Assembly (NCBI RefSeq): GCF_026627925.1 | Contig: NZ_JAPNLE010000009.1 | Span: 4,526,001 to 4,590,000, forward strand | DNA: 64,000 nucleotides | Source of the DNA: Cupriavidus sp. D39 | Lineage (GTDB): Bacteria > Pseudomonadota > Gammaproteobacteria > Burkholderiales > Burkholderiaceae | Direction: 5' to 3' | Shown here: piece by piece, positions 1 to 8,296 of the stretch | How the letters are laid out: the number at the start of each line of letters is the position of its first letter | How positions within the stretch are numbered: the first letter of the stretch is position 1 | Notes under the pieces: model-generated | What the model saw: only the letters and a program-made list of their open reading frames with translations | Databases searched by the model: none | What the model was told of the DNA's origin: nothing | Position numbers and translations under genes: made by a program

Positions 1-487
1 GCACGGTCCAATTGATGACGGCGCCGGCGCGCTGGCCCACGTCCGCATCCAGCCGCACCACTTCGGTGGTGATGCGAAACACAGGCTCCACTTCCGACAA
101 GCCTTGCTGGTAGGTATCGACCGCACCCAGCCTGGCCTGCAGTTGCTGCGACAGCGCGTCGCGCAGCTCATCCGGCAGAGGCGCGGACCAGCGCGACAGG
201 TCCAGCAGCCTGAGCGCGTTGCCATCCTTCCCGTCACGCACCACAAGCTGTGGCCGGTTGAGGCGTTCAGGCACCCGCACCGGCGCAACCTCGATCCACA
301 CCGGCTGTGCCTGCGGCGCCCGCGCCGGCGCAGCGGCCTGTCCTTCAGCGCTGGTAGCGGTAGCGGGACCCTGGGCCAGCGTGTAGTAGCGCGGATCGGG
401 CGAGGCGCAGCCCGCCAGCAGCGCGGCGGCGAGCGAGAGGGGCAGCAACGGGCGGTGGCGGGTCATCTCTATGCGGGTCATCATCAT
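1..487 (-). CDS. pqiC: PqiC-family outer-membrane lipoprotein, 3' end outside window
   Basis: Last gene of the pqi operon, cut by the window edge, so about 160 N-terminal residues are seen. The N-terminus is a lipoprotein signal with lipobox LAGC followed by ASPDPRYYTL, the YYTL motif being typical of ABC-transport auxiliary (PqiC/DUF330) lipoproteins. In E. coli PqiC sits in the outer membrane and completes the PqiABC bridge that moves lipids across the periplasm. Three consecutive ATG codons lie at 487, 484 and 481; the first overlaps the pqiB stop as ATGA, so translation is probably coupled. The family call rests on signal, motif and neighbours; the C-terminus is unseen. Confidence 0.85.
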   Translation of the reverse strand, partial: MMMTRIEMTRHRPLLPLSLAAALLAGCASPDPRYYTLAQGPATATSAEGQAAAPARAPQAQPVWIEVAPVRVPERLNRPQLVVRDGKDGNALRLLDLSRWSAPLPDELRDALSQQLQARLGAVDTYQQGLSEVEPVFRITTEVVRLDADVGQRAGAVINWTV

Positions 488-2120
488 TTCTCCGGCTTGC
501 CGCGCACCAGGGCTTCGGGGTGGCGTTCCAGGTATTCGGTCAGCGTGCGCAGCGACACCGCGGTGCGCGTCAGCTCCTGCATCATGCGGCGCGTGTCTTG
601 CTGCAGCGGCGCATCCGAGGCAAGCGTGCCGTTGGCGGAATGCAGCGTCTTGCGCGCGTCCTGCAGCGCGGCCAGCACTTGCGGCGCCACATCGCCATTG
701 AGCTGGGCGACCAGCTTGTCGGCGCTGGTCATCATGGTGTTGAGCGTGGCCATCGACGTGCGCAGGTCCTGGCCGATCTGGTCGAACGGCACCTTGTCGA
801 TCTTGTTGACGATATCGCCCAGCTTGGCCTGCAGCTCGTCGAACGCGCCCGGCGTGGTGGGCAGCTCAGGCATGGGGCCATCCGGGTTGACGCTGGCCGG
901 CGGCGCCTTGGGGAAGAAGTCCAGCGCCACATAGAGCTGGCCGGTCAGCAGGTTGCCGGTGCGCAACTGCGCGCGCATGCCGCGCTTGATCAACGTCTGG
1001 ACGATATTGCGGGCGCGGTTGATGTCCTCCACGTCGCGCGCGCGAAAGCCCATGCGCGAGGGATACAGTTCCACCACCACCGGCAGGCGGAAGGCCTTCT
1101 TCTCACTCTGGTATTCGATGCCGATCGAGCGCACCTGGCCCACGATCACGCCGCGGAAATCCACGGGCGCGCCGGGTGACAGGCCGCGCACGGACTGGTC
1201 GAAGTTCAGCACGGCGAGCGAAGGCGCGAGTTCTTCCGGCTCCTTCATCGCCTCGGTCTGGTCGCTGGCCAGCAGGAACTGGGTGTTCTCGTTGGCGGCA
1301 TCCATTGCCTTGGAGTCGTCCGGGGCCTGGAAGGCCACGCCGCCCAGCAGCACCGTCACCAGCGATTGCGTGTTGAGCTTGAAGCCGCCGGCATCGAGCT
1401 TGATGTCCACGCCGCTGGCGTGCCAGAAGCGCGAGTCGGCCGTGACCAGCTTGTCGTAGGGCTTGTTGATGAACACGCGCAGCGACAGGTCGCGCCCATT
1501 GGGCTCCAGCTGGTAGGCCACCACCTGGCCGACCTGCACGCGGCGGTAGTAGACCGGCGAGCCGATGTCGAGCGAGCCGAGATCGGTGGCGCGCAGCACG
1601 AACTGCTTGCCGGAGGCGTCGGTGGTGACGGCGGGCGGCACTTCGAGCCCGGTGAAGTCGCGCACGCGCTCCTCCGACTTGCCGGCGTCAACGCCGATAT
1701 AGGCGCCGGACAGCAGCGTCTCCAGCCCGGAGATGCCACTGGTGGCAAAGCGCGGGCGCACCACCCAGAAGCGCGTGTCCTTGGCGGAGAAGCTCGCCGC
1801 ATCCTGGGTCAGGTCGATCCTGGCGATCACGTGCGAGCGGTCGCCGGCGAGCCGCACGGACTTGACCAGGCCAATGTCCACGTCCTTGTAGCGTACCGGC
1901 GTCTTGCCTGGGACGAGGCCCTCGGCGGTGCGGAACGTGACCGTGATCTGGGGGCCGCGCTCGGTGAGCGTGTGGATCAGCAGCGACAGGCCAACCACCG
2001 CCGCCACGATCGGGATCAGCCAGACCAGCGAGGGCAGCCAGCGCGCTCGGCGGCGGCGCTCGGGCGCCGGTGGCAGCGACGGCGAGGAAGGAGAGGAGGA
2101 GACGGGTCAAGGTCAGGCAT
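484..2120 (-). CDS. pqiB: PqiB-like MCE-domain intermembrane transport protein, probable 1-base frameshift near its start
   Basis: About 530 residues with an N-terminal membrane anchor and three MCE (MlaD) repeats, the second and third opening near residues 150 and 270 of the frame from 2007. MCE rings stack into a periplasmic tunnel for lipids. A GTG at 2007 gives an open frame of 507 residues but cuts the membrane helix in half. The missing part (basic segment, then WLPSLVWLIP) is open in the same frame upstream, with no start codon before a stop. An ATG at 2120 with MPDLDP lies one frame off. One extra C in the CCC run at 2104-2106 would join them, so I read this as a homopolymer indel. 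The C-terminus overlaps pqiC. Confidence 0.87.
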
Positions 2121-2847
2121 CGTTTGTATCCATCGAATCCCACAGCAGGCGCGGGTCGAAACTGAGTGAAGCCAGCATGGTGAGCACCACCACGGAGCCG
2201 AACGCCATGGCGCCGGCGCCCGGGATGATGGTGGCGAGCGCCCCGGCCCGCACCAGCGAAGCCAGCAGCGCCACCACGAAAATATCCAGCATCGACCAGC
2301 GGCCGATGAGTTCCACCAGCCCGTACAGCTTGGTCTGCTGGCGAATCCGCCAGCGCGAGCGGAAGTGCACGGACAGCAGCAGCAGCGTGAGGATGATCAT
2401 CTTCAGCAGCGGCACCACGATGCTGGCGATCAGCACCACGATGGCCAGCAGGTTGGAGCCCGACAGCCACAGGTAGACCACGCCGGAGAAGATGGTGTCG
2501 CGCTGCGTGCCCAGGATGGACTGCGTCACCATCACCGGCAGCAGGTTGGCGGGAAGATAGAGGATGAAGGCGGACAGCAGGAACGCCCAGGTGCGGGTGA
2601 GGCTGTTCGGCTTGCGGTGATGTAGCGTGGCGCCGCAGCGCGGGCAGGGCTCGCCTTCCATCGTGCGCGGGCTGAGCGCATCGCAGGCGTGGCAGGACAC
2701 CAGGCCCATCGAAGTGGCGGTGGGCACCTGCGGCAGCGGCTTGGTTTCGTCGTCGTCGGTCAGCTCCGCCACCACCTCGGCGGCCAGGCGGCGCGAGCGC
2801 GCTAGCGCGGCGGCGCCCACCGGGAGCTTGGGGGTTGGGGCGCTCAT
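2113..2847 (-). CDS. pqiA: PqiA-family membrane protein (second copy)
   Basis: A 244-residue inner-membrane protein. A cytoplasmic N-terminus carries a zinc-ribbon-like pair of CxxC motifs (C52/C55 and C68/C71), followed by four predicted membrane segments of the PqiA fold, including SILGTQRDTIFSG, and the family ending SFDPRLLWD. PqiA is the inner-membrane partner of PqiB. ATG at 2847 is chosen because it overlaps the preceding stop as ATGA; the longer open frame upstream is out-of-frame reading of the first pqiA. In E. coli one protein carries two such repeats, whereas here they are separate adjacent genes. Confidence 0.88.
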   Translation of the reverse strand: MSAPTPKLPVGAAALARSRRLAAEVVAELTDDDETKPLPQVPTATSMGLVSCHACDALSPRTMEGEPCPRCGATLHHRKPNSLTRTWAFLLSAFILYLPANLLPVMVTQSILGTQRDTIFSGVVYLWLSGSNLLAIVVLIASIVVPLLKMIILTLLLLSVHFRSRWRIRQQTKLYGLVELIGRWSMLDIFVVALLASLVRAGALATIIPGAGAMAFGSVVVLTMLASLSFDPRLLWDSMDTNDA

Positions 2848-3512
2848 CGGGGCGGCTCCTCGTCCAGGTGCTGCCAGAGATCGCGCGGATCGAACGACAG
2901 CATCGCGGCCAGCACGATCACCAGCGCGGCGAACGACCACAGCGCCACGCCCGGCAACACCTGCGCCATGGTGGAGAGCTTTACCAGCGTGACCAGCACG
3001 CCAATCATGAAGACTTCGATCATGCCCCACGGCCGGGTTTGCTGGATGCCGCGCACGATGCGCTCGAAGCCCGGCGGCATCCGGCGGCGCGCCATCGGCA
3101 CCAGCAGGTAAAGCATCATCAGCATCTCGGACAAGGGAAACAGGATGGTGGTGGCGAACACGATCACGGCCACCAGTGCCATGTTGTCCGCGTAGAGCGC
3201 CTGCACCGCGCCCCACAGCGTGGTTTGGGTGCGCACGCCCTTGAGATCCATCTCGACGATGGGATAGGCGTTGGACACCATGAACAGGATCAGCGCGGCA
3301 ATCACCAGCGGCAGCAGCCGGGCATAGGCCCGCGCGCTATCGCGGTAGAGCTGGCCGCCGCAGCGCAGGCACAGCGCGCGCTCGCCCGGCTCCAGCTCGG
3401 CGCGCTGGTAGACCGCATCGCAGTACTCGCAGGCCACCAGCCGGGCCAGCTCGGCCTGGGTGGGCGCGGGCGGCGCCAACGGTTGCGGTTCGGGACGGCT
3501 GGTTTCGCTCAT
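2844..3512 (-). CDS. pqiA: PqiA-family membrane protein (first copy)
   Basis: A 222-residue paralogue of the next gene. A proline-rich N-terminal tail is followed by CxxC pairs at C28/C31 and C48/C51 and four membrane segments; the ending SFDPRDLWQHLDE is the PqiA signature. It starts at an ATG (3512) that overlaps the permease stop as ATGA and ends in an ATGA overlap with the second pqiA. The two halves probably make a heteromeric inner-membrane PqiA equivalent to the single two-repeat E. coli protein. This split is common in betaproteobacteria, from general knowledge rather than from this window. Confidence 0.88.
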   Translation of the reverse strand: MSETSRPEPQPLAPPAPTQAELARLVACEYCDAVYQRAELEPGERALCLRCGGQLYRDSARAYARLLPLVIAALILFMVSNAYPIVEMDLKGVRTQTTLWGAVQALYADNMALVAVIVFATTILFPLSEMLMMLYLLVPMARRRMPPGFERIVRGIQQTRPWGMIEVFMIGVLVTLVKLSTMAQVLPGVALWSFAALVIVLAAMLSFDPRDLWQHLDEEPPR

Positions 3513-4633
3513 GCCTTGCCGGAACCCGCCACGTCCTCGGCGGTGGTGATGGGCTTGCCTTGCGCCAGCGCTGGCGGCGGGTCGGCCAGGTGCTGCGAGC
3601 CGATGGTCCAGTCGCGCAGCAGCGCGTAGGCCACTGCCAGCAGCGTCGGGCCGATGAAGACGCCGAGGAAGCCGAAGGCCAGCGCGCCGCCAAACACGCC
3701 CAGCATCACCCAGATCAGGGGCATGTCGGTGCCCTTGCTGATCAGGAGCGGCTTGATGACGTTGTCGGCCATGCTGACCACGCCCACGCCCCACACCACC
3801 ATGAAGATGGCCCAGCCCAGCGAGCCGGTGTGGTACAGCCAGAGCGCGGCGGGAATCCACACCAGCGGCGGCCCGACCGGGATCACGGACAGGAAGAAGG
3901 TGATGAAGCCGAGGATGGCGGCGCCGGGCACCCCGGCGATCCAGAAGCCGATGCCGGCCAGCAGGGCCTGCACGAACGCCGTGCCCAGCACGCCGTAGAC
4001 CACGCCCTTGACCGTATTGCCGGCCAGCGCCAGCAGGTGGTCGGCGCGCTCGCCGGCAATGCGGCGCATGCCGGCGCGCAGCCACGCCACCGCGAACTCG
4101 CCGCCGGTGTAGAAGAAGAATGCCAGCACGATCGACAGCGCCAGCTGGCCCAGCCCCGCGCCGATCGACAGCCCGGCGCCCAGCACCACATGGCCCACGG
4201 GCGCAATCAATTTGCGCAGGTTGGCGACCATCTCCGAGTCGGCATGGATCACCTTGTCCCAGGAGCTTTGCAGGTAGTCGCCCACATAGGGCAGGCCGGT
4301 CAGCCATGCGGGCAGCGCGGGCGCGCCGTGATCGAAGAACTGGTCGACCAGGCCGGACAGCTCGTCGATGTGCGCGGAGACGCTGGCGCCCGCATAGACA
4401 AAGGGACCGAGCACGATGACCGCGGCCAGCAGCACGCAGATCAGGGCCGCCAGGCTGCGCCGGTTGCCCATCCAGCGCGACAGCACCGTATAGGGGTACC
4501 ACGAGCTGAAGGCGAGGATGGCGCCCCACAACAGCGCGGTGGTAAAGGGCGCGAGCACCAGCAGTGAGCCGCCGATCAGCACGATCAGTGCAAAGATGGC
4601 GGCGAGTTTTTCAATCAGTTGGCCGGAATTCAT
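3509..4633 (-). CDS. AI-2E family transporter (PerM/TqsA-like permease)
   Basis: A 374-residue membrane protein with the AI-2E transporter layout: paired hydrophobic helices at about 10-80, a soluble segment at about 85-150, then a block of five or six helices with GVPGAAILGFITFFLSVIPVGP near 230-250 and a glycine-rich LGVFGGALAFGFLGVFIGP near 315-335. Substrates vary widely in this family (autoinducer-2, Na+/H+, unknown), so none is assigned. It overlaps the pqiA stop, so it belongs to the pqi transcription unit. Its ATG overlaps the iscB stop as ATGA, so its original upstream leader may have been displaced by the iscB island. Confidence 0.87.
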   Translation of the reverse strand: MNSGQLIEKLAAIFALIVLIGGSLLVLAPFTTALLWGAILAFSSWYPYTVLSRWMGNRRSLAALICVLLAAVIVLGPFVYAGASVSAHIDELSGLVDQFFDHGAPALPAWLTGLPYVGDYLQSSWDKVIHADSEMVANLRKLIAPVGHVVLGAGLSIGAGLGQLALSIVLAFFFYTGGEFAVAWLRAGMRRIAGERADHLLALAGNTVKGVVYGVLGTAFVQALLAGIGFWIAGVPGAAILGFITFFLSVIPVGPPLVWIPAALWLYHTGSLGWAIFMVVWGVGVVSMADNVIKPLLISKGTDMPLIWVMLGVFGGALAFGFLGVFIGPTLLAVAYALLRDWTIGSQHLADPPPALAQGKPITTAEDVAGSGKA

Positions 4634-6036
4634 CAGTTCGCGCGGGAAACATCGGCCTTCAGGCCGGTGAGGGATAGCGCGCGACGCGAAGCGTCGCCCC
4701 TGTGCCCGCTCTCCTTCGTGGATTGCGCTACGAGTGAATAACCATATCCATCGCCGCGCTGAATGATCTTGCAGTAGCGGTGAGAAATGCCTTGGACGAC
4801 CCCAGCGACGGTCTGAATGTTGAAGGATCCGGTGGCGCGAATCGCCAGCCGCCCAATATGCCTACCGACCTTCTTTCCGGACGGGACATCGGCCCGCACC
4901 ATATCACCGGTCTGGAAGCCGAATGCCCGCTTGCTGCGCATCAAATAGCCGCGCGGGAAGCCTGATGCGGTGAGTCGCGTGCGCTGGTAAGTGCCACGGC
5001 CCGAGCACTTGATAGCCAACGTGGGCTTTTGCCAGTCTGAAACAGAGTCGACCACCCCAACACACGCCGCGTCCAGCGCGTGCGTCTTTGGCAGATCGAA
5101 GCGTCGGCGGTTGTACTTCGTCCGGCCACCCGACCCCGTCTCCAATGAAAGCCCCGTGGTCTTCAGCGCGTTGTACAGCGCCCACCGGGTCGAATTGACG
5201 GCGGCAGCGTCGCGAAGCGGGGCCTTTGCCTTCGCCAGAATGCGTCTGAGGCGCTCCGGGTCCTTGCGCAGGAAATCAGAGAGCGGGCGAGCGGCCTTCT
5301 TCCTATTGCAAGGCACGCAAGCCAGTGTCAGATTGGAGACCCGATTCGAGCCTCCGTTTGCCCGGGCATCGATATGTTCCAATTCCAGCGGCATATCGCG
5401 GGCATCGCAGTACGCGCACTGCCGGCCCCATTTCTCTAGTAGGTATTCGCGGACCTCATAGCCGGCCAGTTCGCCCTGCTGATACTCGACGCCGGAGATT
5501 TCGGCGTTCTGCATCGCCTGCATGTCGAAGCGGACGAGTTCGGTGCTGATGGCGGTGATCGGCGCGAGTGCGCGCAAGCGGCGGACCCAGGCCATCGTGG
5601 TCTGCACACGGTGTTGTAGGCTCGGCGCTAGCCAGCCTGCCGGCTTACGGCGGTTGTCGAATCGGGCAGCGCGATACCGCGTCTTCCGCCCGCGTCGCGA
5701 CCGGCGCATAGCCCTGCGGGCCGTCAGGTTCAGGCTGATCTGCGCGCCGCGGTGTATCAGTTCCACTAGCGACAGCACGGCGACACGCCGGCCCGCCTCG
5801 CCGCCGCAGGACTCGACCTCACGCACGATGGCCACGCCGGTTCCCTTGCTACCGGGATCGAGTTTAAGACGGACCGGTTGCAGGACGCAGTCCGCTGTCC
5901 GCCGATCCACTATGCGGATAGCGAACGGCATCACGCGGTGCACGCGTGCGCGGCCGCGCGCCAGCAACAGCCGCGCCCGCTTCTCACTGCAGGGCATGAG
6001 CGGATTGCCGCTCCTGTCTAACACAAAGACTGCCAA
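4633..6036 (-). CDS. iscB: IscB, RNA-guided RuvC/HNH nuclease of an IS200/IS605-superfamily (ISC) element
   Basis: A 467-residue protein with complete IscB architecture: N-terminal PLMP domain (PLMP at 12-15), RuvC-I with D60 in LKLDPGSKGTG, arginine-rich bridge helix at about 105-130, RuvC-II with E166 in ISTELVRFD, HNH domain at 207-247 (C207/C210, LEHID at 219-223, C240/C243 then NRKKA), RuvC-III with H319 and D322 in THALDAA, and a C-terminal target-adjacent-motif-interaction region. All catalytic residues are present. IscB uses a structured omega RNA encoded just upstream to cut guide-matched DNA and is the ancestor of Cas9. The start is TTG at 6036, with AGGAG 9 bases upstream. No tnpA is nearby. 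Its stop overlaps the permease start. Confidence 0.95.
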   Translation of the reverse strand: MAVFVLDRSGNPLMPCSEKRARLLLARGRARVHRVMPFAIRIVDRRTADCVLQPVRLKLDPGSKGTGVAIVREVESCGGEAGRRVAVLSLVELIHRGAQISLNLTARRAMRRSRRGRKTRYRAARFDNRRKPAGWLAPSLQHRVQTTMAWVRRLRALAPITAISTELVRFDMQAMQNAEISGVEYQQGELAGYEVREYLLEKWGRQCAYCDARDMPLELEHIDARANGGSNRVSNLTLACVPCNRKKAARPLSDFLRKDPERLRRILAKAKAPLRDAAAVNSTRWALYNALKTTGLSLETGSGGRTKYNRRRFDLPKTHALDAACVGVVDSVSDWQKPTLAIKCSGRGTYQRTRLTASGFPRGYLMRSKRAFGFQTGDMVRADVPSGKKVGRHIGRLAIRATGSFNIQTVAGVVQGISHRYCKIIQRGDGYGYSLVAQSTKESGHRGDASRRALSLTGLKADVSRAN

Positions 6037-6148
6037 GGCAATCTCTCCTAAAAGCTGCCCTTACGGGCCTGGTGACGCCTCCCGTTGGGAGGTCTCCCCT
6101 CGGCAATGTTGCGAACCGGCGATCTGCCCCGATCCGTTTCGTGCTTGG
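6037..6148 (-). ncRNA. Putative 3' part of the omega (HEARO) RNA of iscB
   Basis: A non-coding segment lies between the end of the group II intron and the iscB start. It contains a hairpin with arms GAGGGGAGACCTCC and GGGAGGCGTC, then CCCGTAAGGGCAGC and TTTTAGGAGAGATTGCC running directly into the TTG start of iscB. Omega RNAs normally occupy 200-300 bases directly upstream of iscB, but only 112 bases remain here before intron sequence. GCAAC at 6112-6108 can pair with GTTGC at 8021-8017 on the far side of the intron. Assignment as the 3' part of an interrupted omega RNA is inference from position and structure. Confidence 0.6.
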
Positions 6149-6186
6149 TGAGTAGCTCCGGGGAGTCGCACCCCGAGGCTCTCGCA

Positions 6187-6220
6187 GAACCGTACGTGAC
6201 ACTCTCGCGTCATACGGCTC
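6187..6220 (-). ncRNA. Group II intron domain V
   Basis: Read on the minus strand this is a 34-nt hairpin that begins GAGCCGTATG, has a GAGA tetraloop between CGC and GTG arms and ends CACGTACGGTTC. It matches the strongly conserved catalytic domain V of bacterial group II introns, with its AGC-type triad near the base (AGCCG) and its tetraloop. It is followed within ten bases by a domain VI-like stem at 6180-6154 whose 3' strand holds an unpaired A, the likely branch point. Confidence 0.85.
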
Positions 6221-6238
6221 CCGTTATCCAACCACACC

Positions 6239-7501
6239 CTAAGCAACCCGCCAGTGGGTAAACAGTCCACGATAGATATCCTTCATCCTGCCCAGCCACG
6301 CCACGCCGCGCAGCTTGTGCCACGACAGCGTCTTGTACTTGCGCCGGGCCCACGTCACAAGTCGACGGTCAACATAACGCGCCAACTCGCGCATCGCAGA
6401 TCGATGGAATGCCCCGTAGTAGCTTAGCCACCCACGAATTGCCGGATTGCAGAACTCAGCGAGTTCCTCCAGCGTTGCTGGAGTCCGGCGGTGCAGCCGC
6501 CAGTTCCGCACCGTCTGCCTCATTCGGTTCAGCGCTTCCTTGCTCACCGCCGGCAAAAAATTGGTAAATCGCCGGTTGTGTCTGTTCAGCGCCTCACGAG
6601 GTCGGAACGTGAAACCCAGGAACGTGAACTGCACGTCGGGATACGAACCGGGACGGTTACTGTCCTTGCAGTACACAATCTTCGACTTCTCTGGATGCAT
6701 CGTCAGCCCACAGTCCGCCAGCCTCGAGGCTATTGCCTCCATCACGGCCTTCGCCTCTGCTTCCGTGCGGCAGTGGACCACCGCATCATCGGCGTATCGG
6801 GCAAACGGACACTGCGGATACGTCCGCTTCATCCAGTTGTCAAACGCATAATGCATGAACAGGTTCATCAGGATCGGACTGACTACGCCTCCCTGGGGTG
6901 TACCCCTCGTGCGGGGTATCTGCTCCCCGTCCGCGGTTTCAAACGGCGCGCACAGCCACCGCTCAACGTACAGCAGGATCCAGTCTTCCCTGATGTGGCG
7001 CCGCACTGCTTTCATCAGCAGCGCATGGTCGATCTGGTCAAACGCCGCCTTGATGTCAAACTCAACAACCCAGTCGTATTTCCAGCAACGCTTTCGCGTC
7101 ACGGCAATCGCCTGTTTCGCCGACTTGCCCGGCCGGTACCCATAGGAATCTTCGTGGAATACCGGATCAAGGATCGGCTCGATCATGAGTTTGGTCACCG
7201 TCTGGGCGACCCTGTCAGATACTGTGGGCACGCCCAGCTTTCTCGTGCCACCCGTGGCCTTTGGTATCTCCACCTGTTTCACCGGCGGCGGGAAATACGC
7301 CCCCGACGACATCCGGTTCCACACCTTGTAGAGGTTGCCCGACAGGTTCTGCTCGAACATGGCGATTGTTTCATCGTCCACACCCGCAGCGCCACGGTTG
7401 GCCTTCACCAGCTGGTACGCCTCCCATACCACCCGCTTCGCAATGCAATACGGTTTTGCTGGGCTCATGTCACTCATCCCGGCCTTGCCGGTTGGCAACA
7501 C
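6239..7501 (-). CDS. ltrA: Group II intron reverse transcriptase/maturase
   Basis: A 420-residue retroelement protein. RT blocks run from RGAAGVD (36-42) through VPTVSDRVAQ (92-100) and YGYRPGKSAKQA (120-131) to the catalytic YADD at 236-239. A maturase (GIIM/X) domain follows, with EFCNPAIRGWLSYYGAF at about 349-365 and a basic DNA-binding tail. No C-terminal HNH endonuclease domain is present, as in RmInt1-type introns, which usually retrohome into single-stranded DNA at replication forks. The true start may be the second or third ATG (residues 9 or 12), which are closer to the usual N-terminus. The frame is intact. Confidence 0.95.
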   Translation of the reverse strand: MLPTGKAGMSDMSPAKPYCIAKRVVWEAYQLVKANRGAAGVDDETIAMFEQNLSGNLYKVWNRMSSGAYFPPPVKQVEIPKATGGTRKLGVPTVSDRVAQTVTKLMIEPILDPVFHEDSYGYRPGKSAKQAIAVTRKRCWKYDWVVEFDIKAAFDQIDHALLMKAVRRHIREDWILLYVERWLCAPFETADGEQIPRTRGTPQGGVVSPILMNLFMHYAFDNWMKRTYPQCPFARYADDAVVHCRTEAEAKAVMEAIASRLADCGLTMHPEKSKIVYCKDSNRPGSYPDVQFTFLGFTFRPREALNRHNRRFTNFLPAVSKEALNRMRQTVRNWRLHRRTPATLEELAEFCNPAIRGWLSYYGAFHRSAMRELARYVDRRLVTWARRKYKTLSWHKLRGVAWLGRMKDIYRGLFTHWRVA

Positions 7502-8002
7502 TCGTCAGCAGGATAACGCTGCCCCTTTGCTCCATTCCCATTACAGGAACTTCAACACTACTACGGGCAGCTCCGCCCCTCGCTCCGGCATCGGTATTCA
7601 TCCTCATGGTGTCTGCCATTTGTCTTTTCCCTTCACATCCGAAGCAAGGTTCTCACGTTCCATACCAAAGCCTGTATTGGGCTCATGCCACCTATACACC
7701 GACTGCCACCGGGCCCGTAAGCAGGTTTCCTCCCGGCTGATCCTGGAGGACAAGGTCACCTCCAGTTTTGACAGTGTCTATACAAGTTACGATGCGTCAT
7801 CGGTCGGTTTGCTTTCGCTCATCTTCCCAATACGTACCTGCCACCCTCACGGAGTGACTTTTCCCCGGTCGCTCACCACCGTGCCTTTTGGGCACAGCAG
7901 CACCGGGCGGTTTGGAGCCTGCCCCTGCAGGCCGACTCCGGGAGGCCTTCTCCCATCTTTGGTACAGCACCACGGGCTCTCACCCGTGTTCGTGACACAC
8001 AC

Positions 8003-8178
8003 CCTGTCGCTTGTCTGCAACCGGAGCTTCAAGAGGTTGGGACTGAGGAAGCATCCCCACGTTGGCCTTGCACCTATTCGCAACGTAGCGGGTTGGTTAC
8101 CGCTTTGCCTGGTCAACCCGAGCTTGTTCAGTTGCCTTTGCAAGCTCCGGCCTTTAGGCCGGGGTAGTTGACCGGGCG
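8003..8178 (-). ncRNA. Putative 5' part of the omega (HEARO) RNA of iscB
   Basis: Directly upstream of the intron on the minus strand are stacked hairpins. GGTCAAC (8173-8167) pairs with GTTGACC and encloses CCGGCCTAAAGGCCGG, followed by GCTTG. Then come CGGGTT with AACCCG, ACGTTG with CAACGT, GGGGA with GTCCC and AACC with GGTT. The CCGGCC-TAAA-GGCCGG-AGCTTG hairpin resembles the left-end structures of IS605/ISC elements and the 5' part of HEARO RNA, from memory of that family. With the 112 bases beyond the intron, a spliced RNA would be about 290 nt, a normal omega RNA size. The guide should lie just upstream, at roughly 8174-8195. Confidence 0.55.
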
Positions 8179-8296
8179 CTTCTCCTGGACTGCCGGTGTG
8201 ACGTGGACGGCGTCAATATATAGGAAAACCCGTAGGCCGCCGGAGGCGGGCCGTTTTGAGACGGCTGAGATGCTGCATTGCGGGATGCCTGGCGCG

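Larger units (their letters stand above)
6149..8002 (-). mobile_element. Group II intron encoding a reverse transcriptase/maturase
   Basis: About 1.85 kb. The 5' end probably starts GTGTG at 8002, followed by 500 bases of hairpin-rich RNA (domains I-III), the RT frame in domain IV, a perfect-length domain V (6220-6187) and a domain VI hairpin (6180-6154) with ends close to 6148-6152. The upstream exon ends GACAGG; CTGTC at 7774-7770 could serve as EBS1 and pair with GACAG over five bases. Length and endonuclease-less RT match the RmInt1-like class. Exact ends are uncertain by a few bases. It lies in the same orientation as iscB, so splicing would restore the transcript leading into iscB. Confidence 0.85.
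4633..8200 (-). mobile_element. ISC-type iscB element invaded by a group II intron (approximate limits)
   Basis: This island sits between the lysR end and the permease start. From its 5' side on the minus strand it holds a hairpin-rich non-coding segment, a group II intron, a second short non-coding segment and iscB. No TnpA-like Y1 transposase is present, so the ISC element would depend on one in trans. The left boundary is placed near the first hairpin (about 8170-8200), because ISC omega RNAs start at the element's left end and take their guide from flanking DNA. The right boundary may lie anywhere from about 4640 into the permease start. No target-site duplication is expected for this family. 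Confidence 0.65.

Noticed and set aside
104..934. A plus-strand frame across the window start
   Set aside because: It is antisense to pqiC and pqiB, whose lipobox and MCE motifs are clear on the minus strand.
6149..8002. The intron as a group I intron or simple IS element
   Set aside because: The RT with maturase domain and the 34-nt domain V are specific to group II introns. No terminal repeats or transposase are present.
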